Of a DNA stretch of 64,000 bases, positions 32,585 through 40,770 are shown piece after piece. Source of the DNA: Erysipelotrichaceae bacterium (GTDB taxonomy: Bacteria > Bacillota_I > Bacilli_A > Erysipelotrichales > Erysipelotrichaceae); the NCBI GenBank assembly GCA_017431825.1, contig JAFRKI010000016.1, positions 103,445 to 167,444 of the forward strand. The letters run 5' to 3'. A model generated the notes under the pieces. It saw only the letters and a program-made list of their open reading frames with translations. It did no database searches and was not told the DNA's origin. Positions within the stretch are counted from its first letter, which is position 1; each line of letters begins with the position of its first letter. The position numbers and the translations under genes are program-made.

Positions 32585-33395
32585 GGCGGCACTTTTTCTT
32601 GTGGCCACCCCGATAGGAAATCTGAGCGAGTTCTCGCCCAGAGCCGTGTCCGTCCTTAAGGAAGTCGATGTGCTGGCTTGCGAAGATACCCGCAACACCC
32701 TTAAGCTCTTAAGTCATTTTGACATCCATACACGGATGATCACCTATCATAACTTCAATGAGGAAAGCTCCACGAAAGGCATAATGAACCTTCTTGAAGA
32801 AGGAAAAAGCGTAGCCCTGGTCTCCGATGCCGGCTATCCGCTGATCAGCGACCCGGGTTATGAACTGGTCAGTGAAGTGATAAAGGGAGGCTACGACATC
32901 ATAACGGTCTCCGGACCAAATGCCGCCCTCAACGCCTTGGTAGCCAGCGGTCTTAAAACAAGCCATTATCTCTTCTTCGGTTTCCTTAATTCCAGACAGT
33001 CCCAGGCCAGAAAGGAGCTGGAAGAGCTTAAGGAATTCCCTTATACGCTGATCTTCTATGAAGCTCCGCACCGTATCCTCAAAACACTGAAACTCTGCCA
33101 TGAAGTGCTGGGTGACAGGAAGGCAGTCATCGCCAGGGAACTGACCAAGCTCCATGAGGAATACATCAGGGGAACCTTAAGCGAACTGCTGAAACTTGAA
33201 GAAGTCAAAGGCGAGATCGTGCTTCTGATCGAAGGCCGGGAAGAGGTAAAGACGAAGACCGATCTTGAAGAACTGAAGAAAGAAGTCGATGCCTTAGTAA
33301 AAAAAGGATACAAGACAAAAGAGGCGATCAGTGAAGTTGCCGCCGCACACGGTATCTCCAAGAATCACCTCTACGATCATTACCATAAGAAATGA
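32553..33395 (+). CDS. rsmI: 16S rRNA 2'-O-ribose methyltransferase RsmI
   Basis: About 280 residues from the GTG at 32553, which I prefer because AAGGAAG lies before it and the length then fits the family; an upstream ATG at 32496 lies deep in ricT with no binding site. Motifs: LFLVATPIGNLSEFSPRAV, ACEDTRNTLKLL, ALVSDAGYPLISDPGYELV and SGPNAALNALVASGL. It methylates C1402 of 16S rRNA. A YabA gene, usual between ricT and rsmI, is absent. Start uncertain by a few codons (GTG 32568 is another choice). Confidence 0.9.
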   Translation: MKEQKVSAKNKAALFLVATPIGNLSEFSPRAVSVLKEVDVLACEDTRNTLKLLSHFDIHTRMITYHNFNEESSTKGIMNLLEEGKSVALVSDAGYPLISDPGYELVSEVIKGGYDIITVSGPNAALNALVASGLKTSHYLFFGFLNSRQSQARKELEELKEFPYTLIFYEAPHRILKTLKLCHEVLGDRKAVIARELTKLHEEYIRGTLSELLKLEEVKGEIVLLIEGREEVKTKTDLEELKKEVDALVKKGYKTKEAISEVAAAHGISKNHLYDHYHKK

Positions 33396-33402
33396 ATATC
33401 AG

Positions 33403-33996
33403 TTAAGACAGCCTGTCCTTAAGATGCAGCATATGGCTGTCTTTTATTATCCGTCCTTCCTTAACGAGGGAACTGACCGTTCTGGAGAGCGTCTCTCTTT
33501 CCAGGTTCAGTTCTCCGGCTAAAGAAGTAATGCTTCCATATCTTACGGTTCCGTCATTGTCTTCAAGAAGGTAAAGGAGCCTTTCTTTGGCAGACGCAAG
33601 AGACAGGAGCTTTATCTTGGAGTTAAGAGCCTTGCCGAAGTCAGCCTGGATCTCCAGGTAAGCTGTAAGGAAAGATTCGTTACGCCTGAAGATGCTGAGC
33701 AGATCGTTTTTATGAAGATAGGCGATCACCGTATCGCTTAGCGTTTCGACGTCTCCTTTGTAGTAAGGAGAAGACGAGAAAAGAAGGTTGTTGCCGAAGA
33801 TGCCGTTTTCGTTTACGGTATTGAAAACGATCTCGTTCCCGAGGTGTGAATACGAAACGATTTTCACGCTGCCCTTTAATACGATGCCTATCGCAAAACA
33901 TTCATCGTTTTCTCTGAAGACAGTCTCATCGGCTTTATAACTGACGGTCTTCAGGAGTTTTTTCTCTTCTTTATCAAGGCATTTCAGGACATTCAT
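33403..33996 (-). CDS. Crp/Fnr-family transcriptional regulator
   Basis: 197 residues from ATG 33996. The N-terminal cyclic-nucleotide-binding-type barrel is recognisable (ADETVFRENDECFAIGIVLKGSVKIV, NENGIFGNNLLF) and the C-terminal winged helix has a typical recognition region (SITSLAGELNLERETLSRTVSSL). No Cys cluster of Fnr is seen, and the residues of the cAMP site are not clearly kept, so the signal is unknown. A perfect TGTGAT-N4-ATCACA palindrome lies just before the start. The gene diverges from the orphan substrate-binding protein. Confidence 0.88.
   Translation of the reverse strand: MNVLKCLDKEEKKLLKTVSYKADETVFRENDECFAIGIVLKGSVKIVSYSHLGNEIVFNTVNENGIFGNNLLFSSSPYYKGDVETLSDTVIAYLHKNDLLSIFRRNESFLTAYLEIQADFGKALNSKIKLLSLASAKERLLYLLEDNDGTVRYGSITSLAGELNLERETLSRTVSSLVKEGRIIKDSHMLHLKDRLS
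33405..33448 (+). terminator. Possible terminator of rsmI inside the convergent gene
   Basis: AAGACAGCC (33405-33413) and GGCTGTCTT (33435-33443) form a 9-bp stem with a 21-nt loop and are followed by TTATT. The large loop makes it a weak candidate. Confidence 0.35.
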
Positions 33997-33998
33997 AG

Positions 33999-34014
33999 TG
34001 TGATCCAAATCACA
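33999..34014. promoter_or_regulatory. Crp/Fnr-type operator, perfect palindrome
   Basis: TGTGATCCAAATCACA, the E. coli Crp consensus half-sites (TGTGA/TCACA) with the usual spacing. Its centre at 34006.5 is 41.5 bp upstream of the transcription start expected from the rightward -10 (class II activator position). For the leftward promoter it covers the expected start site, a repressor position. Confidence 0.82.
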
Positions 34015-34018
34015 TTCA

Positions 34019-34024
34019 ATTATA
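34019..34024 (-). promoter_or_regulatory. -10 hexamer of the Crp-type regulator gene
   Basis: On the minus strand TATAAT lies at 34024-34019; transcription would start near 34012, within the palindrome. Confidence 0.6.
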
Positions 34025-34035
34025 AACCTGCCAAG

Positions 34036-34041
34036 TATAAT
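34036..34041 (+). promoter_or_regulatory. -10 hexamer of the substrate-binding lipoprotein gene
   Basis: TATAAT with no good -35 at the proper distance, as expected of an activator-dependent promoter. Expected start near 34048. Confidence 0.65.
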
Positions 34042-34062
34042 TGAGAAGGAGGTTATTGTCTC

Positions 34063-34974
34063 ATGAAGAAAATTATCGTCTTATTATTAACGTTATTATG
34101 TCTGGTCGCCTGTACCGGCAGGAACGAAGAATCTGTCGATCTTGTGGACGACGTCGTTCTTGACTACAGCGTAGTATCCCCAAGCGGTGCCCCGTCACTG
34201 GCTTTACTGGATCTTATTGATGATGCCAACATGTCCTTTGACATCGTTGACGGAGCAGATGTCCTGCAGGCTGAATTCTCATCAGGTGAAGCTGATGTGA
34301 TAATCGCCCCGATCAATCTGGGTGCCAAGCTTTCAAGTGCTACCGGCAACTATAAGCTGGTTGCAGTACTGACCTGGGGCAATCTCTATATCGTCAGCGG
34401 TGCAAGCGAAGAAGAAGCTGCAGCAGCTCCGGTAGCAGCCTTCGGTGAAGCAGCTGTTCCGGGCAAGGTGCTCGGTTTCCTGAGCGAAGAACTGGGCTAC
34501 GAATTCGAATGGTTCAATTCCGTCAACGAAGCCAGCGCTGCCCTTCTGGCCGGTGAATACAAGAGCGCCGTTCTGGCTGAACCGGTACTGACCATGGCTA
34601 AGTCAAAATTTGAAGGCGAACTCAACGTCCTGGTAAACATCCAGGAAGCCTATAAGGAAAAGACCGGCTATGATTCATATCCGCAGGCTGCCTTATTCGT
34701 CAACGTCAAGGCTCTGGGCAATGAGGAAAAGCTGAACATGTTCATAAGAGACGTTGCCGGAAGCATCAAGGCCTACAATGCCGATAAGGATGCCCTGAGT
34801 GCCAGGATCGATCAGCTCGATCTGAGCGTACTGGGTTTTGCCAATGCCGATCTAATCAAGAACGCTTATTCAAGAATGGCTCTTGACTATAAGGATGCCA
34901 AAGACTGCAAGGATGAAATAAAGGCCTTCCTGTCACTGTTTGGCATGGAGCTGGATGAAAACATCATCTACTGA
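34063..34974 (+). CDS. Orphan ABC-type substrate-binding lipoprotein (NMT1/SsuA-like fold)
   Basis: 303 residues with a lipoprotein signal (LLCLVACTG) and a periplasmic-binding fold of the type-II class: YSVVSPSGAPSLALLDLID, SSGEADVIIAPINLGAKL, then AAFGEAAVPGKVLGFLSEELGY and LAGEYKSAVLAEPVLTMA. This is the pattern of NMT1/TauA/SsuA-type binding proteins. No ATPase or permease is next to it, so it must serve a transporter elsewhere or act as a sensor. The strong Shine-Dalgarno AGAAGGAGG precedes the start. Likely activated by the neighbouring Crp-type regulator. Confidence 0.8.
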   Translation: MKKIIVLLLTLLCLVACTGRNEESVDLVDDVVLDYSVVSPSGAPSLALLDLIDDANMSFDIVDGADVLQAEFSSGEADVIIAPINLGAKLSSATGNYKLVAVLTWGNLYIVSGASEEEAAAAPVAAFGEAAVPGKVLGFLSEELGYEFEWFNSVNEASAALLAGEYKSAVLAEPVLTMAKSKFEGELNVLVNIQEAYKEKTGYDSYPQAALFVNVKALGNEEKLNMFIRDVAGSIKAYNADKDALSARIDQLDLSVLGFANADLIKNAYSRMALDYKDAKDCKDEIKAFLSLFGMELDENIIY

Positions 34975-34996
34975 TATTTAAAAAAACAGACAAAAG

Positions 34997-35025
34997 AAAA
35001 GGATAAGCAATGCTTATCCTTTTTA
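34997..35025. terminator. Bidirectional intrinsic terminator
   Basis: Stem AGGATAAGC / GCTTATCCT with a 3-nt loop, T run on the right and A-rich run on the left, between convergent genes. Confidence 0.9.
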
Positions 35026-35039
35026 TTATGCGTATGGTC

Positions 35040-35804
35040 TTAGAAGCTGTGGCCTCCGCCTCCGCCGGAGGAACCGCCGCCTCCGCCGCCTCCGCCTCCG
35101 CCACCTCCGCCGGAGGAACCGCCGCCGTCAGATTCGACGTGGACGTGCTTGCGCTGTCTGGTCATCTTCTTTGCCAGGACGTTCACGCCGACCATAGCGG
35201 TCATGGCTGTTGCGGTTTCGCCGTAACTGAACGTCTTATTGTGACGCTGTATCAGCAGGAAGATGAAGTTTATCAGCAGGGCCGTTACCAGGGCAATGAA
35301 GGCATTGGAGATGTACTTCATCGGCTGGGCTATCCTTCCTCCTTCAAGGAGGGTCTCGGCCTGATCATATACCTGGTAGGCACATTCGTAGTATTCGCCT
35401 CTGGAGGCATAACGGTAGACGTTGTCCGTTATCGTGTTGGCATAGGCTTTATTTATGACTCTGTAGATGGCACCGTCGGAATAGATCCAGATGTTTCTTC
35501 TGCCCATATCGATGAGGAAGAGGAAACCGCTGTCGGTACCGAACAGTGAACGGTATAGTTTCTTCGCATAGGAACTGGTCTCTTCATACTGGGAAACGCT
35601 GACGAAGCCGACGTTGCCGTATTTGGTTATATTGGCCATCTTTTCCTTCAGGAGCTTTTCTTCACTTGGTGAAAGCAGGTCTTCTTCATCATTAAGAACG
35701 ATCTGGTAATTGTTTACGGCATTTACCGGTCTTACGGAAACAAAGCTCAGCAGTAAGACGCTGCCGATTATGAGAAGTATCCTAGTAATCTTTTTCATCA
35801 TCAT
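35040..35804 (-). CDS. TPM-domain protein with Gly-rich C-terminus
   Basis: 254 residues: signal peptide (ILLIIGSVLLLSFVSV), a TPM domain (IVLNDEEDLLSPSEEKLLKEKMANITKYGNV, SGFLFLIDMGRRNIWIYSDG), a membrane helix (FIALVTALLINFIFLLI) and a Ser/Gly tail ending GGHSF, as in YgcG-like TPM proteins. The start could be any of three consecutive ATG codons (35804, 35801, 35798); GGAGG spacing fits the second best. Its start overlaps the end of the zinc-ribbon membrane protein, so both are translated together. Family members are linked to photosystem repair in plants and envelope roles in bacteria, but function here is unknown. Confidence 0.85.
   Translation of the reverse strand: MMMKKITRILLIIGSVLLLSFVSVRPVNAVNNYQIVLNDEEDLLSPSEEKLLKEKMANITKYGNVGFVSVSQYEETSSYAKKLYRSLFGTDSGFLFLIDMGRRNIWIYSDGAIYRVINKAYANTITDNVYRYASRGEYYECAYQVYDQAETLLEGGRIAQPMKYISNAFIALVTALLINFIFLLIQRHNKTFSYGETATAMTAMVGVNVLAKKMTRQRKHVHVESDGGGSSGGGGGGGGGGGGGSSGGGGGHSF
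35046..35135 (-). repeat. Gly/Ser codon repeat in the TPM protein tail
   Basis: Near-perfect run of GGN codons (plus strand CCGCCTCCG units) encoding a polyglycine tail interrupted by Ser pairs. Such runs are prone to slippage and length variation. Confidence 0.8.
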
Positions 35805-37398
35805 TTCCTCCTTTCCGGTTATAGAAGGACGGTAAAGGTCTGGTGGCCGTTTCGTTGAATCTGATCAGCAGGTCGACGCACATCAGCGATGCGGCTACCA
35901 GAGCAGCCAGTGCTCCGAGATAATACCACCAGTCCTGGACAGGCGTGGTGGCACCGACGATGAAGGCATAATCGATGGCTGCCAGCGTTACCAGGGCAAA
36001 GAGCAGGGAACGCTTGTTTTTGAGATAGACGGCAATGGACATGGTCCTGAGGAAGTTGATGACTTCCAGTACCGCTATGATGAAGGTCATGACCATGGCT
36101 CCGGTCTGGGACACCAGTTCGTCATATAAGGCACCGAGTATTCCCATTCCGATGAATGACAGCATGGACAGCAGTACGATCTTGACGATCTCCCAGCCGA
36201 TACTGCGGTTGCCTTTTCTTCTGAGTCTGGCTCTCTGTTTTTCCGACATCGGCAGCCGGTCTCCCTCTTCCAGGAGATAGCCCTTGTCGAAGACGTGGTT
36301 TTCCCTGTCTCTTACGAGCTTGAGCTCCTTGCGGTATCTTCTGGCTACCAGGTATGCCAGCAGGGCCGCAAACCACAGGACGAACCGGGATGTCACGGTC
36401 ACGAACAGGCTCAGCAGCACGAACAGGGCCGCCGCACCCAGCAGGGTATAGCTTAAGAACTGACCGATATCGGCAGGCAGATCGATATGGATCTTACCGC
36501 TCTGGCCGTTGACTACCGCATAGGCGACACGGTCGCCTTTTCTCCAGGTCAGGAACCATACCGGCAGATACACGGCTTCTTCGCTTTCATATCGGGCATC
36601 GAGGAATTCACGCTGCTTCTTTATTCCGCGCGGGAACTTCAGTTCGATACCGCCCAGCCCGGTCTTGATGTCCCTGACGGCCAGCTCGGTAGCCTTATCC
36701 AGGACTTCATCCTCATAGATGCCGCCGTCGACGTTAGGCACATCCGCATACATGCCGGCCAGATAGCCTTCCTTATAGTCTTCAAGACCTTCCTTCTTGA
36801 AAGGAGCGATCTCTTCGGCTATCGAATCGTCAAAGTTTCTGGAAGCATCGAAAGGCACGCCGTACAAGCCCTTGTCTTTGATGCTGGTGGTGACTTCATA
36901 GTCTTCGATATAGTCATAGCCTCCCCTGGTGTAGAACTTGCTTCCCGGGAGAGAGAATTCATCATCTCTGAACTTCACATGGTACATCCAGTAAGGAATG
37001 TAGAAAGGACGGAACCTGTCGATGAAGTCCGGATCCTTGAATTCCTTAGGGACATAGAACTTGCCTTTGAGTTCCTTCTTGTAGATCCGCTTGCATTCGC
37101 TCTTGGTGATCTTGAAAGGAATGATCCTCTTAGGCTCATTTACACCTGTCATTTCCGATTCAAGAAGCTGCTGACTGCCGCAGTAATTGCAGTAGGTAAC
37201 GGCTTCATCGTCATTGCTCATAAGCTGAGCACCGCAGTTTCTGCAGGTATATAAGCGTGCGCCTTCAAAGAAGTTTTCCTCAGCGGCATTGCTTTTGTGA
37301 TACTCATCAACGGAAAAGGTCGCGGAACAGTGCCTGCATTTGAGATTCTGGTTCTTAATGTCAAAATACAGGGTCCCGCTGCAGTTAGGACATTTCAT
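35782..37398 (-). CDS. Zinc-ribbon membrane protein, partner of the TPM protein
   Basis: 538 residues. Two zinc ribbons at the N-terminus (CPNC/CRHC and CRNC/CNYC), then a soluble domain with FYIPYWMYHVKF and VYLPVWFLTWRKGD (aromatic-rich strands), and six or more membrane helices in the last 250 residues. The start is ATG 37398 behind GGAGGTG. This type is often encoded beside TPM or LemA/YgcG-like proteins; the pair may act at the envelope. Overlap with the TPM gene start by 23 nt suggests joint synthesis. No specific function known. Confidence 0.78.
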   Translation of the reverse strand: MKCPNCSGTLYFDIKNQNLKCRHCSATFSVDEYHKSNAAEENFFEGARLYTCRNCGAQLMSNDDEAVTYCNYCGSQQLLESEMTGVNEPKRIIPFKITKSECKRIYKKELKGKFYVPKEFKDPDFIDRFRPFYIPYWMYHVKFRDDEFSLPGSKFYTRGGYDYIEDYEVTTSIKDKGLYGVPFDASRNFDDSIAEEIAPFKKEGLEDYKEGYLAGMYADVPNVDGGIYEDEVLDKATELAVRDIKTGLGGIELKFPRGIKKQREFLDARYESEEAVYLPVWFLTWRKGDRVAYAVVNGQSGKIHIDLPADIGQFLSYTLLGAAALFVLLSLFVTVTSRFVLWFAALLAYLVARRYRKELKLVRDRENHVFDKGYLLEEGDRLPMSEKQRARLRRKGNRSIGWEIVKIVLLSMLSFIGMGILGALYDELVSQTGAMVMTFIIAVLEVINFLRTMSIAVYLKNKRSLLFALVTLAAIDYAFIVGATTPVQDWWYYLGALAALVAASLMCVDLLIRFNETATRPLPSFYNRKGGNDDEKDY

Positions 37399-37486
37399 GA
37401 GCACCTCCTGTATACAGGTATATTATACCCTAAGGGAGGACCCTGATATTGAACCCTTTATATCCAAATATGATAAACTTATAAAT

Positions 37487-38794
37487 ATGGAAAAAGTATT
37501 GGTAATCGGCTGTGCCAGAAGCGGATACTGGGCGGCAAAGCTCTTAAACAAAAAGGGTTATGATGTAAGCATCACCGACCTCAGAACGATCGGTGAAAAG
37601 GAAGAACTGGAGAGTCTCGGCATTAAGGTCTATGATGGCGGTCATCCTGATTTTCTGAAGGATGAGTACTGGTCATTCATCGTCAAGAATCCGGGCATTC
37701 CTTATTCCAATCCTTTCGTGAAGTACTTTGCCGATCAGGGCATCGACATCTTTACGGAGATCGAAATAGCCTTAAGGTATCCGATCGATTTTGATGTGGC
37801 TGCCATTACCGGAACCAACGGCAAGACCACGATCACCACGCTGGTCTATGAGATCCTGAAGGAAGATACCGTTGCCTATTCCTGCGGCAATATCGGTACC
37901 GCTCTTTCCGAGATCGTCTATAAACATGAAAACGAGAGCGCCAACATCGCTCTTGAGATAAGCGCCTTCCAGCTTTTAGGCGCACCGTCCTTTCATCCGG
38001 AAGTGGCTGTCATAACCAATCTTTCACCTGATCATCTCGATTACTTCGATACTTTACAGGATTACTATGACGCCAAGAATCTCATCTATAAAAACATGAA
38101 AGGCGACGATGACTGGTTCTTAAGAAACATCGATGATGAAACGGTCATGAATAATCTCAAGGAAATAAACTGCCGCATAGTGGATTACTCCCTGGAAAAG
38201 GAAGCCGACCTGATGCTTAAGGGCGATGAGGTAACGCTGTTCGGCGAAGTCCTCTTCAATAAGAACGATCTCAAGATCGTGGGCAGACACAACCTGCAGA
38301 ATGCCATGATAGCTGCCACGATGGCCTATAAACTGGATGCCAAGGTCTCCAGTATCCGGAAGGTCATCTCTTCCTTTGAAGGCGTGGCCCACCGTATCGA
38401 ATATGTCGATGAGATCGACGGCGTATCCTACTACAACGATTCCAAGGGGACCAACGTGGACAGTACCATCACGGCTTTAAAAGCCTTCGATAAACCGGTC
38501 ATCCTGCTGGCCGGAGGCCATGACAAGCATACCGGCTTCAGGGAACTGGAAGACTATACCGATAAGATCAAGAAACTGATCACTTTCGGTGAGACCAGAA
38601 ATGAGCTGGCAGAACTGAAAGATGACTCCATCGTCTGTGAAGACATGGAAGAAGCATTGAATGCTGCCAGAAAGCTGGCTGAAAAGGATGATATCGTCCT
38701 TCTGTCTCCGGCCTGTTCGAGCTATGATCAGTTCAAGAACTTCGAAGAGCGCGGTGAGATATTCAAGAAACTGGTAAGGGATTTCAATAAATAA
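37487..38794 (+). CDS. murD: UDP-N-acetylmuramoylalanine-D-glutamate ligase
   Basis: 435 residues. N-terminal Rossmann region VLVIGCARSGYWAAKLL, ATP loop ITGTNGKTTITTLVYEIL (about 105), the ISAFQLLGAPSFHPEVAVITNLSPDHLD segment with catalytic His/Asp and the C-terminal DSKGTNVDSTITALKAF. It adds D-Glu to UDP-MurNAc-L-Ala in peptidoglycan synthesis. The ATG at 37487 has no ribosome binding site and lies 12 nt after TATGAT, so the leader may be very short. The stop overlaps murI, which supplies D-Glu for this very step. Confidence 0.95.
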   Translation: MEKVLVIGCARSGYWAAKLLNKKGYDVSITDLRTIGEKEELESLGIKVYDGGHPDFLKDEYWSFIVKNPGIPYSNPFVKYFADQGIDIFTEIEIALRYPIDFDVAAITGTNGKTTITTLVYEILKEDTVAYSCGNIGTALSEIVYKHENESANIALEISAFQLLGAPSFHPEVAVITNLSPDHLDYFDTLQDYYDAKNLIYKNMKGDDDWFLRNIDDETVMNNLKEINCRIVDYSLEKEADLMLKGDEVTLFGEVLFNKNDLKIVGRHNLQNAMIAATMAYKLDAKVSSIRKVISSFEGVAHRIEYVDEIDGVSYYNDSKGTNVDSTITALKAFDKPVILLAGGHDKHTGFRELEDYTDKIKKLITFGETRNELAELKDDSIVCEDMEEALNAARKLAEKDDIVLLSPACSSYDQFKNFEERGEIFKKLVRDFNK

Positions 38795-39540
38795 TGATAC
38801 TGGGTGTATTCGACTCCGGCTTAGGCGGACTTACCGTCTTAAGGGAAATAATAAAAAACAACACATACGATAAGATCATCTATTTCGGTGATACCGCAAG
38901 GCTCCCGTATGGCGATAAGGACAGGGAGACGCTTTTGGCTTATGCCAGAGAAGATGTTGAATTCCTGATAGACAAGGGAGCGCAGGAGATAGTAATAGCC
39001 TGCGGCACAGTCTCTTCCAATGTGCTGGATGATCTGAAGAAAGAATACTCGCTGCCTCTTATCGGCATCATCGACGTTCTGGCCAAAGAAGCCATGGCGA
39101 AGACTGTCAATCACAGGATCGGCGTCATCGCCACACCGGCAACCGTCAGGACAGCCGTTTTCACAAGGAAGATAACGGGTAATGATGTATATGAAGCAGG
39201 CTGTCAGAAGTTCACTCCGCTCATCGAAAAGGACATGATCGGCTCTGCAGAGATGGATGAAGCCATAGCCGAGTATCTTGAACCGTTAAAGAAAGCGGAT
39301 ATCGATACGCTGATCATGGGCTGCACCCATTATCCTTTACTGGAAGATAAGATCAGGAAATGTCTGGATAAGCCTGTAAACATCGTCAGCAGCGGCACCA
39401 TCCTGGCAAAGGAGCTGAACATCGGCGAAGCAAGGGAAGCGGAGCTGGAATTCTATGTATCCGGTGATCCGAATGATTTCATCAGGAAAGCCCGCCGTTT
39501 CCTGGATGTGAAGGAAATAGAAGAGGTAAAAAAGATTTAA
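38794..39540 (+). CDS. murI: Glutamate racemase
   Basis: 248 residues. FDSGLGGLTVLREI, YFGDTARLPYG, the first catalytic Cys in IACGTVSSN (CNT in most homologues, here CGT), and the second Cys in MGCTHYPLL are present. It converts L-Glu to D-Glu for peptidoglycan. The start codon shares a base with the murD stop (TAATG), which links substrate supply and use. Replacement of Asn by Gly after the first Cys is unusual and may point to a subgroup. Confidence 0.93.
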   Translation: MILGVFDSGLGGLTVLREIIKNNTYDKIIYFGDTARLPYGDKDRETLLAYAREDVEFLIDKGAQEIVIACGTVSSNVLDDLKKEYSLPLIGIIDVLAKEAMAKTVNHRIGVIATPATVRTAVFTRKITGNDVYEAGCQKFTPLIEKDMIGSAEMDEAIAEYLEPLKKADIDTLIMGCTHYPLLEDKIRKCLDKPVNIVSSGTILAKELNIGEAREAELEFYVSGDPNDFIRKARRFLDVKEIEEVKKI

Positions 39541-39563
39541 TGAGGTAATCCTCATTTTCTTTT
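39539..39563 (+). terminator. Intrinsic terminator of murD-murI
   Basis: Stem AATGAGG / CCTCATT, loop TAAT, then TTCTTTTG. It overlaps the stop codon of murI. Confidence 0.75.
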
Positions 39564-39591
39564 GTTTATAATTGAATTAAGAGGTGAGATT

Positions 39592-40770
39592 ATGATCTAC
39601 AGAAGATTTGAAGACATTGATTTATCACTGCTGGGCTTCGGCTGCATGCGTCTGCCGTTAAACCCTGATAAAAGCATCGATACGGCAGAATTCCAGAAGA
39701 TGGTCGATTATGCGATAGGGCACGGCATCAACTATTTTGATACGGCTCAGCCTTATCATGACGGCAATTCCCAGATCGAACTGGGCAAGGCCCTGAAGAA
39801 GTATCCCCGTAACTCTTATTACATCGCCACTAAGTACCCGGGACATCAGATAAGAAGCTCTTATGATCCTGCAGAAGTATTCGAGAATCAGCTGAAGGCG
39901 ATGGAAGTCGATTACTTTGATTTCTATCTGTTGCATAACGTCTATGAAAACTCCATCGGCGTATATGAGGATCCTAAATGGGGGATAATCGATTATTTCA
40001 TCGAACAGAAACACAAGGGAAGGATCAGACATCTTGGTTTCTCCACTCATGCGAGGCCGGCTACTATCGACGGCTTTTTGGACCGTTACGGCGATGAACT
40101 GGAGTTCTGCCAGATACAGCTGAATTATCTGGACTGGTCCCTGCAAGACGCTAAGGAAAAATACGAAATCCTGACCACAAGAGGCATACCGGTCTGGGTC
40201 ATGGAACCGGTAAGAGGAGGCAAGCTGGCATCCTTTGCTGAAGGCATTACGAAGAAGCTGAGAGGATATCGCCCGGATGAATCGACTCCGGCCTGGGCAT
40301 TCAGATACCTGCAGCGTCTGGACAATGTCCATATGATACTCTCCGGCATGTCCAACATTGAACAGATGAAGGATAACGTAAAGACTTTTGAAGAACTGAA
40401 ACCGTTGAATGAAGAAGAAACAGGATACATTTATGAAGTTGCGGAATCGCTGAAATCTTCAGTTCCTTGTACAGGCTGCTCCTACTGTATGGAAGGCTGT
40501 CCGATGGGGCTTGAGATACCGCACTTCATTTCGACCTATAATGATCTTAAAGTGACTCCGACCGTTAATGTTTCCATGTGGATAGAATTCCTGGAAGAAG
40601 GAAAGAAACCATGGGACTGCATAGGCTGCGGCCAGTGCTCGTCGATCTGTCCGCAGGGCATAGCGGTACCGGAGGTCTTAAAGGAACTGTCGGATATCGT
40701 ATCCGGCATGACCAGCTGGCATGATATAAGCAAAGCTAGAGAGGAAGCTGAAAAGCGAAACAGGAAATGA
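39592..40770 (+). CDS. Aldo/keto reductase fused to a 2x[4Fe-4S] ferredoxin domain
   Basis: 392 residues from ATG 39592, preceded by AAGAGGTG. Residues 1-300 form the AKR barrel (FDTAQPY with Asp and Tyr, IATKYPG with Lys, LLHNV with His). The C-terminal part has CTGCSYCMEGCPMG and CIGCGQCSSICPQG, each a four-Cys cluster site, typical of bacterial ferredoxin-fused AKRs in anaerobes. Electrons may pass between the clusters and NAD(P)H. A TATAAT at 39567-39572 provides a promoter. The next gene, pckA, overlaps by 4 nt, so the two are coupled; the biochemical link is unknown. Confidence 0.92.
   Translation: MIYRRFEDIDLSLLGFGCMRLPLNPDKSIDTAEFQKMVDYAIGHGINYFDTAQPYHDGNSQIELGKALKKYPRNSYYIATKYPGHQIRSSYDPAEVFENQLKAMEVDYFDFYLLHNVYENSIGVYEDPKWGIIDYFIEQKHKGRIRHLGFSTHARPATIDGFLDRYGDELEFCQIQLNYLDWSLQDAKEKYEILTTRGIPVWVMEPVRGGKLASFAEGITKKLRGYRPDESTPAWAFRYLQRLDNVHMILSGMSNIEQMKDNVKTFEELKPLNEEETGYIYEVAESLKSSVPCTGCSYCMEGCPMGLEIPHFISTYNDLKVTPTVNVSMWIEFLEEGKKPWDCIGCGQCSSICPQGIAVPEVLKELSDIVSGMTSWHDISKAREEAEKRNRK

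Noticed and set aside
35010..35549. Plus-strand Ala/Gly-rich open frame
   Set aside because: Shadow of the polyglycine TPM gene; no ribosome binding site or known features.
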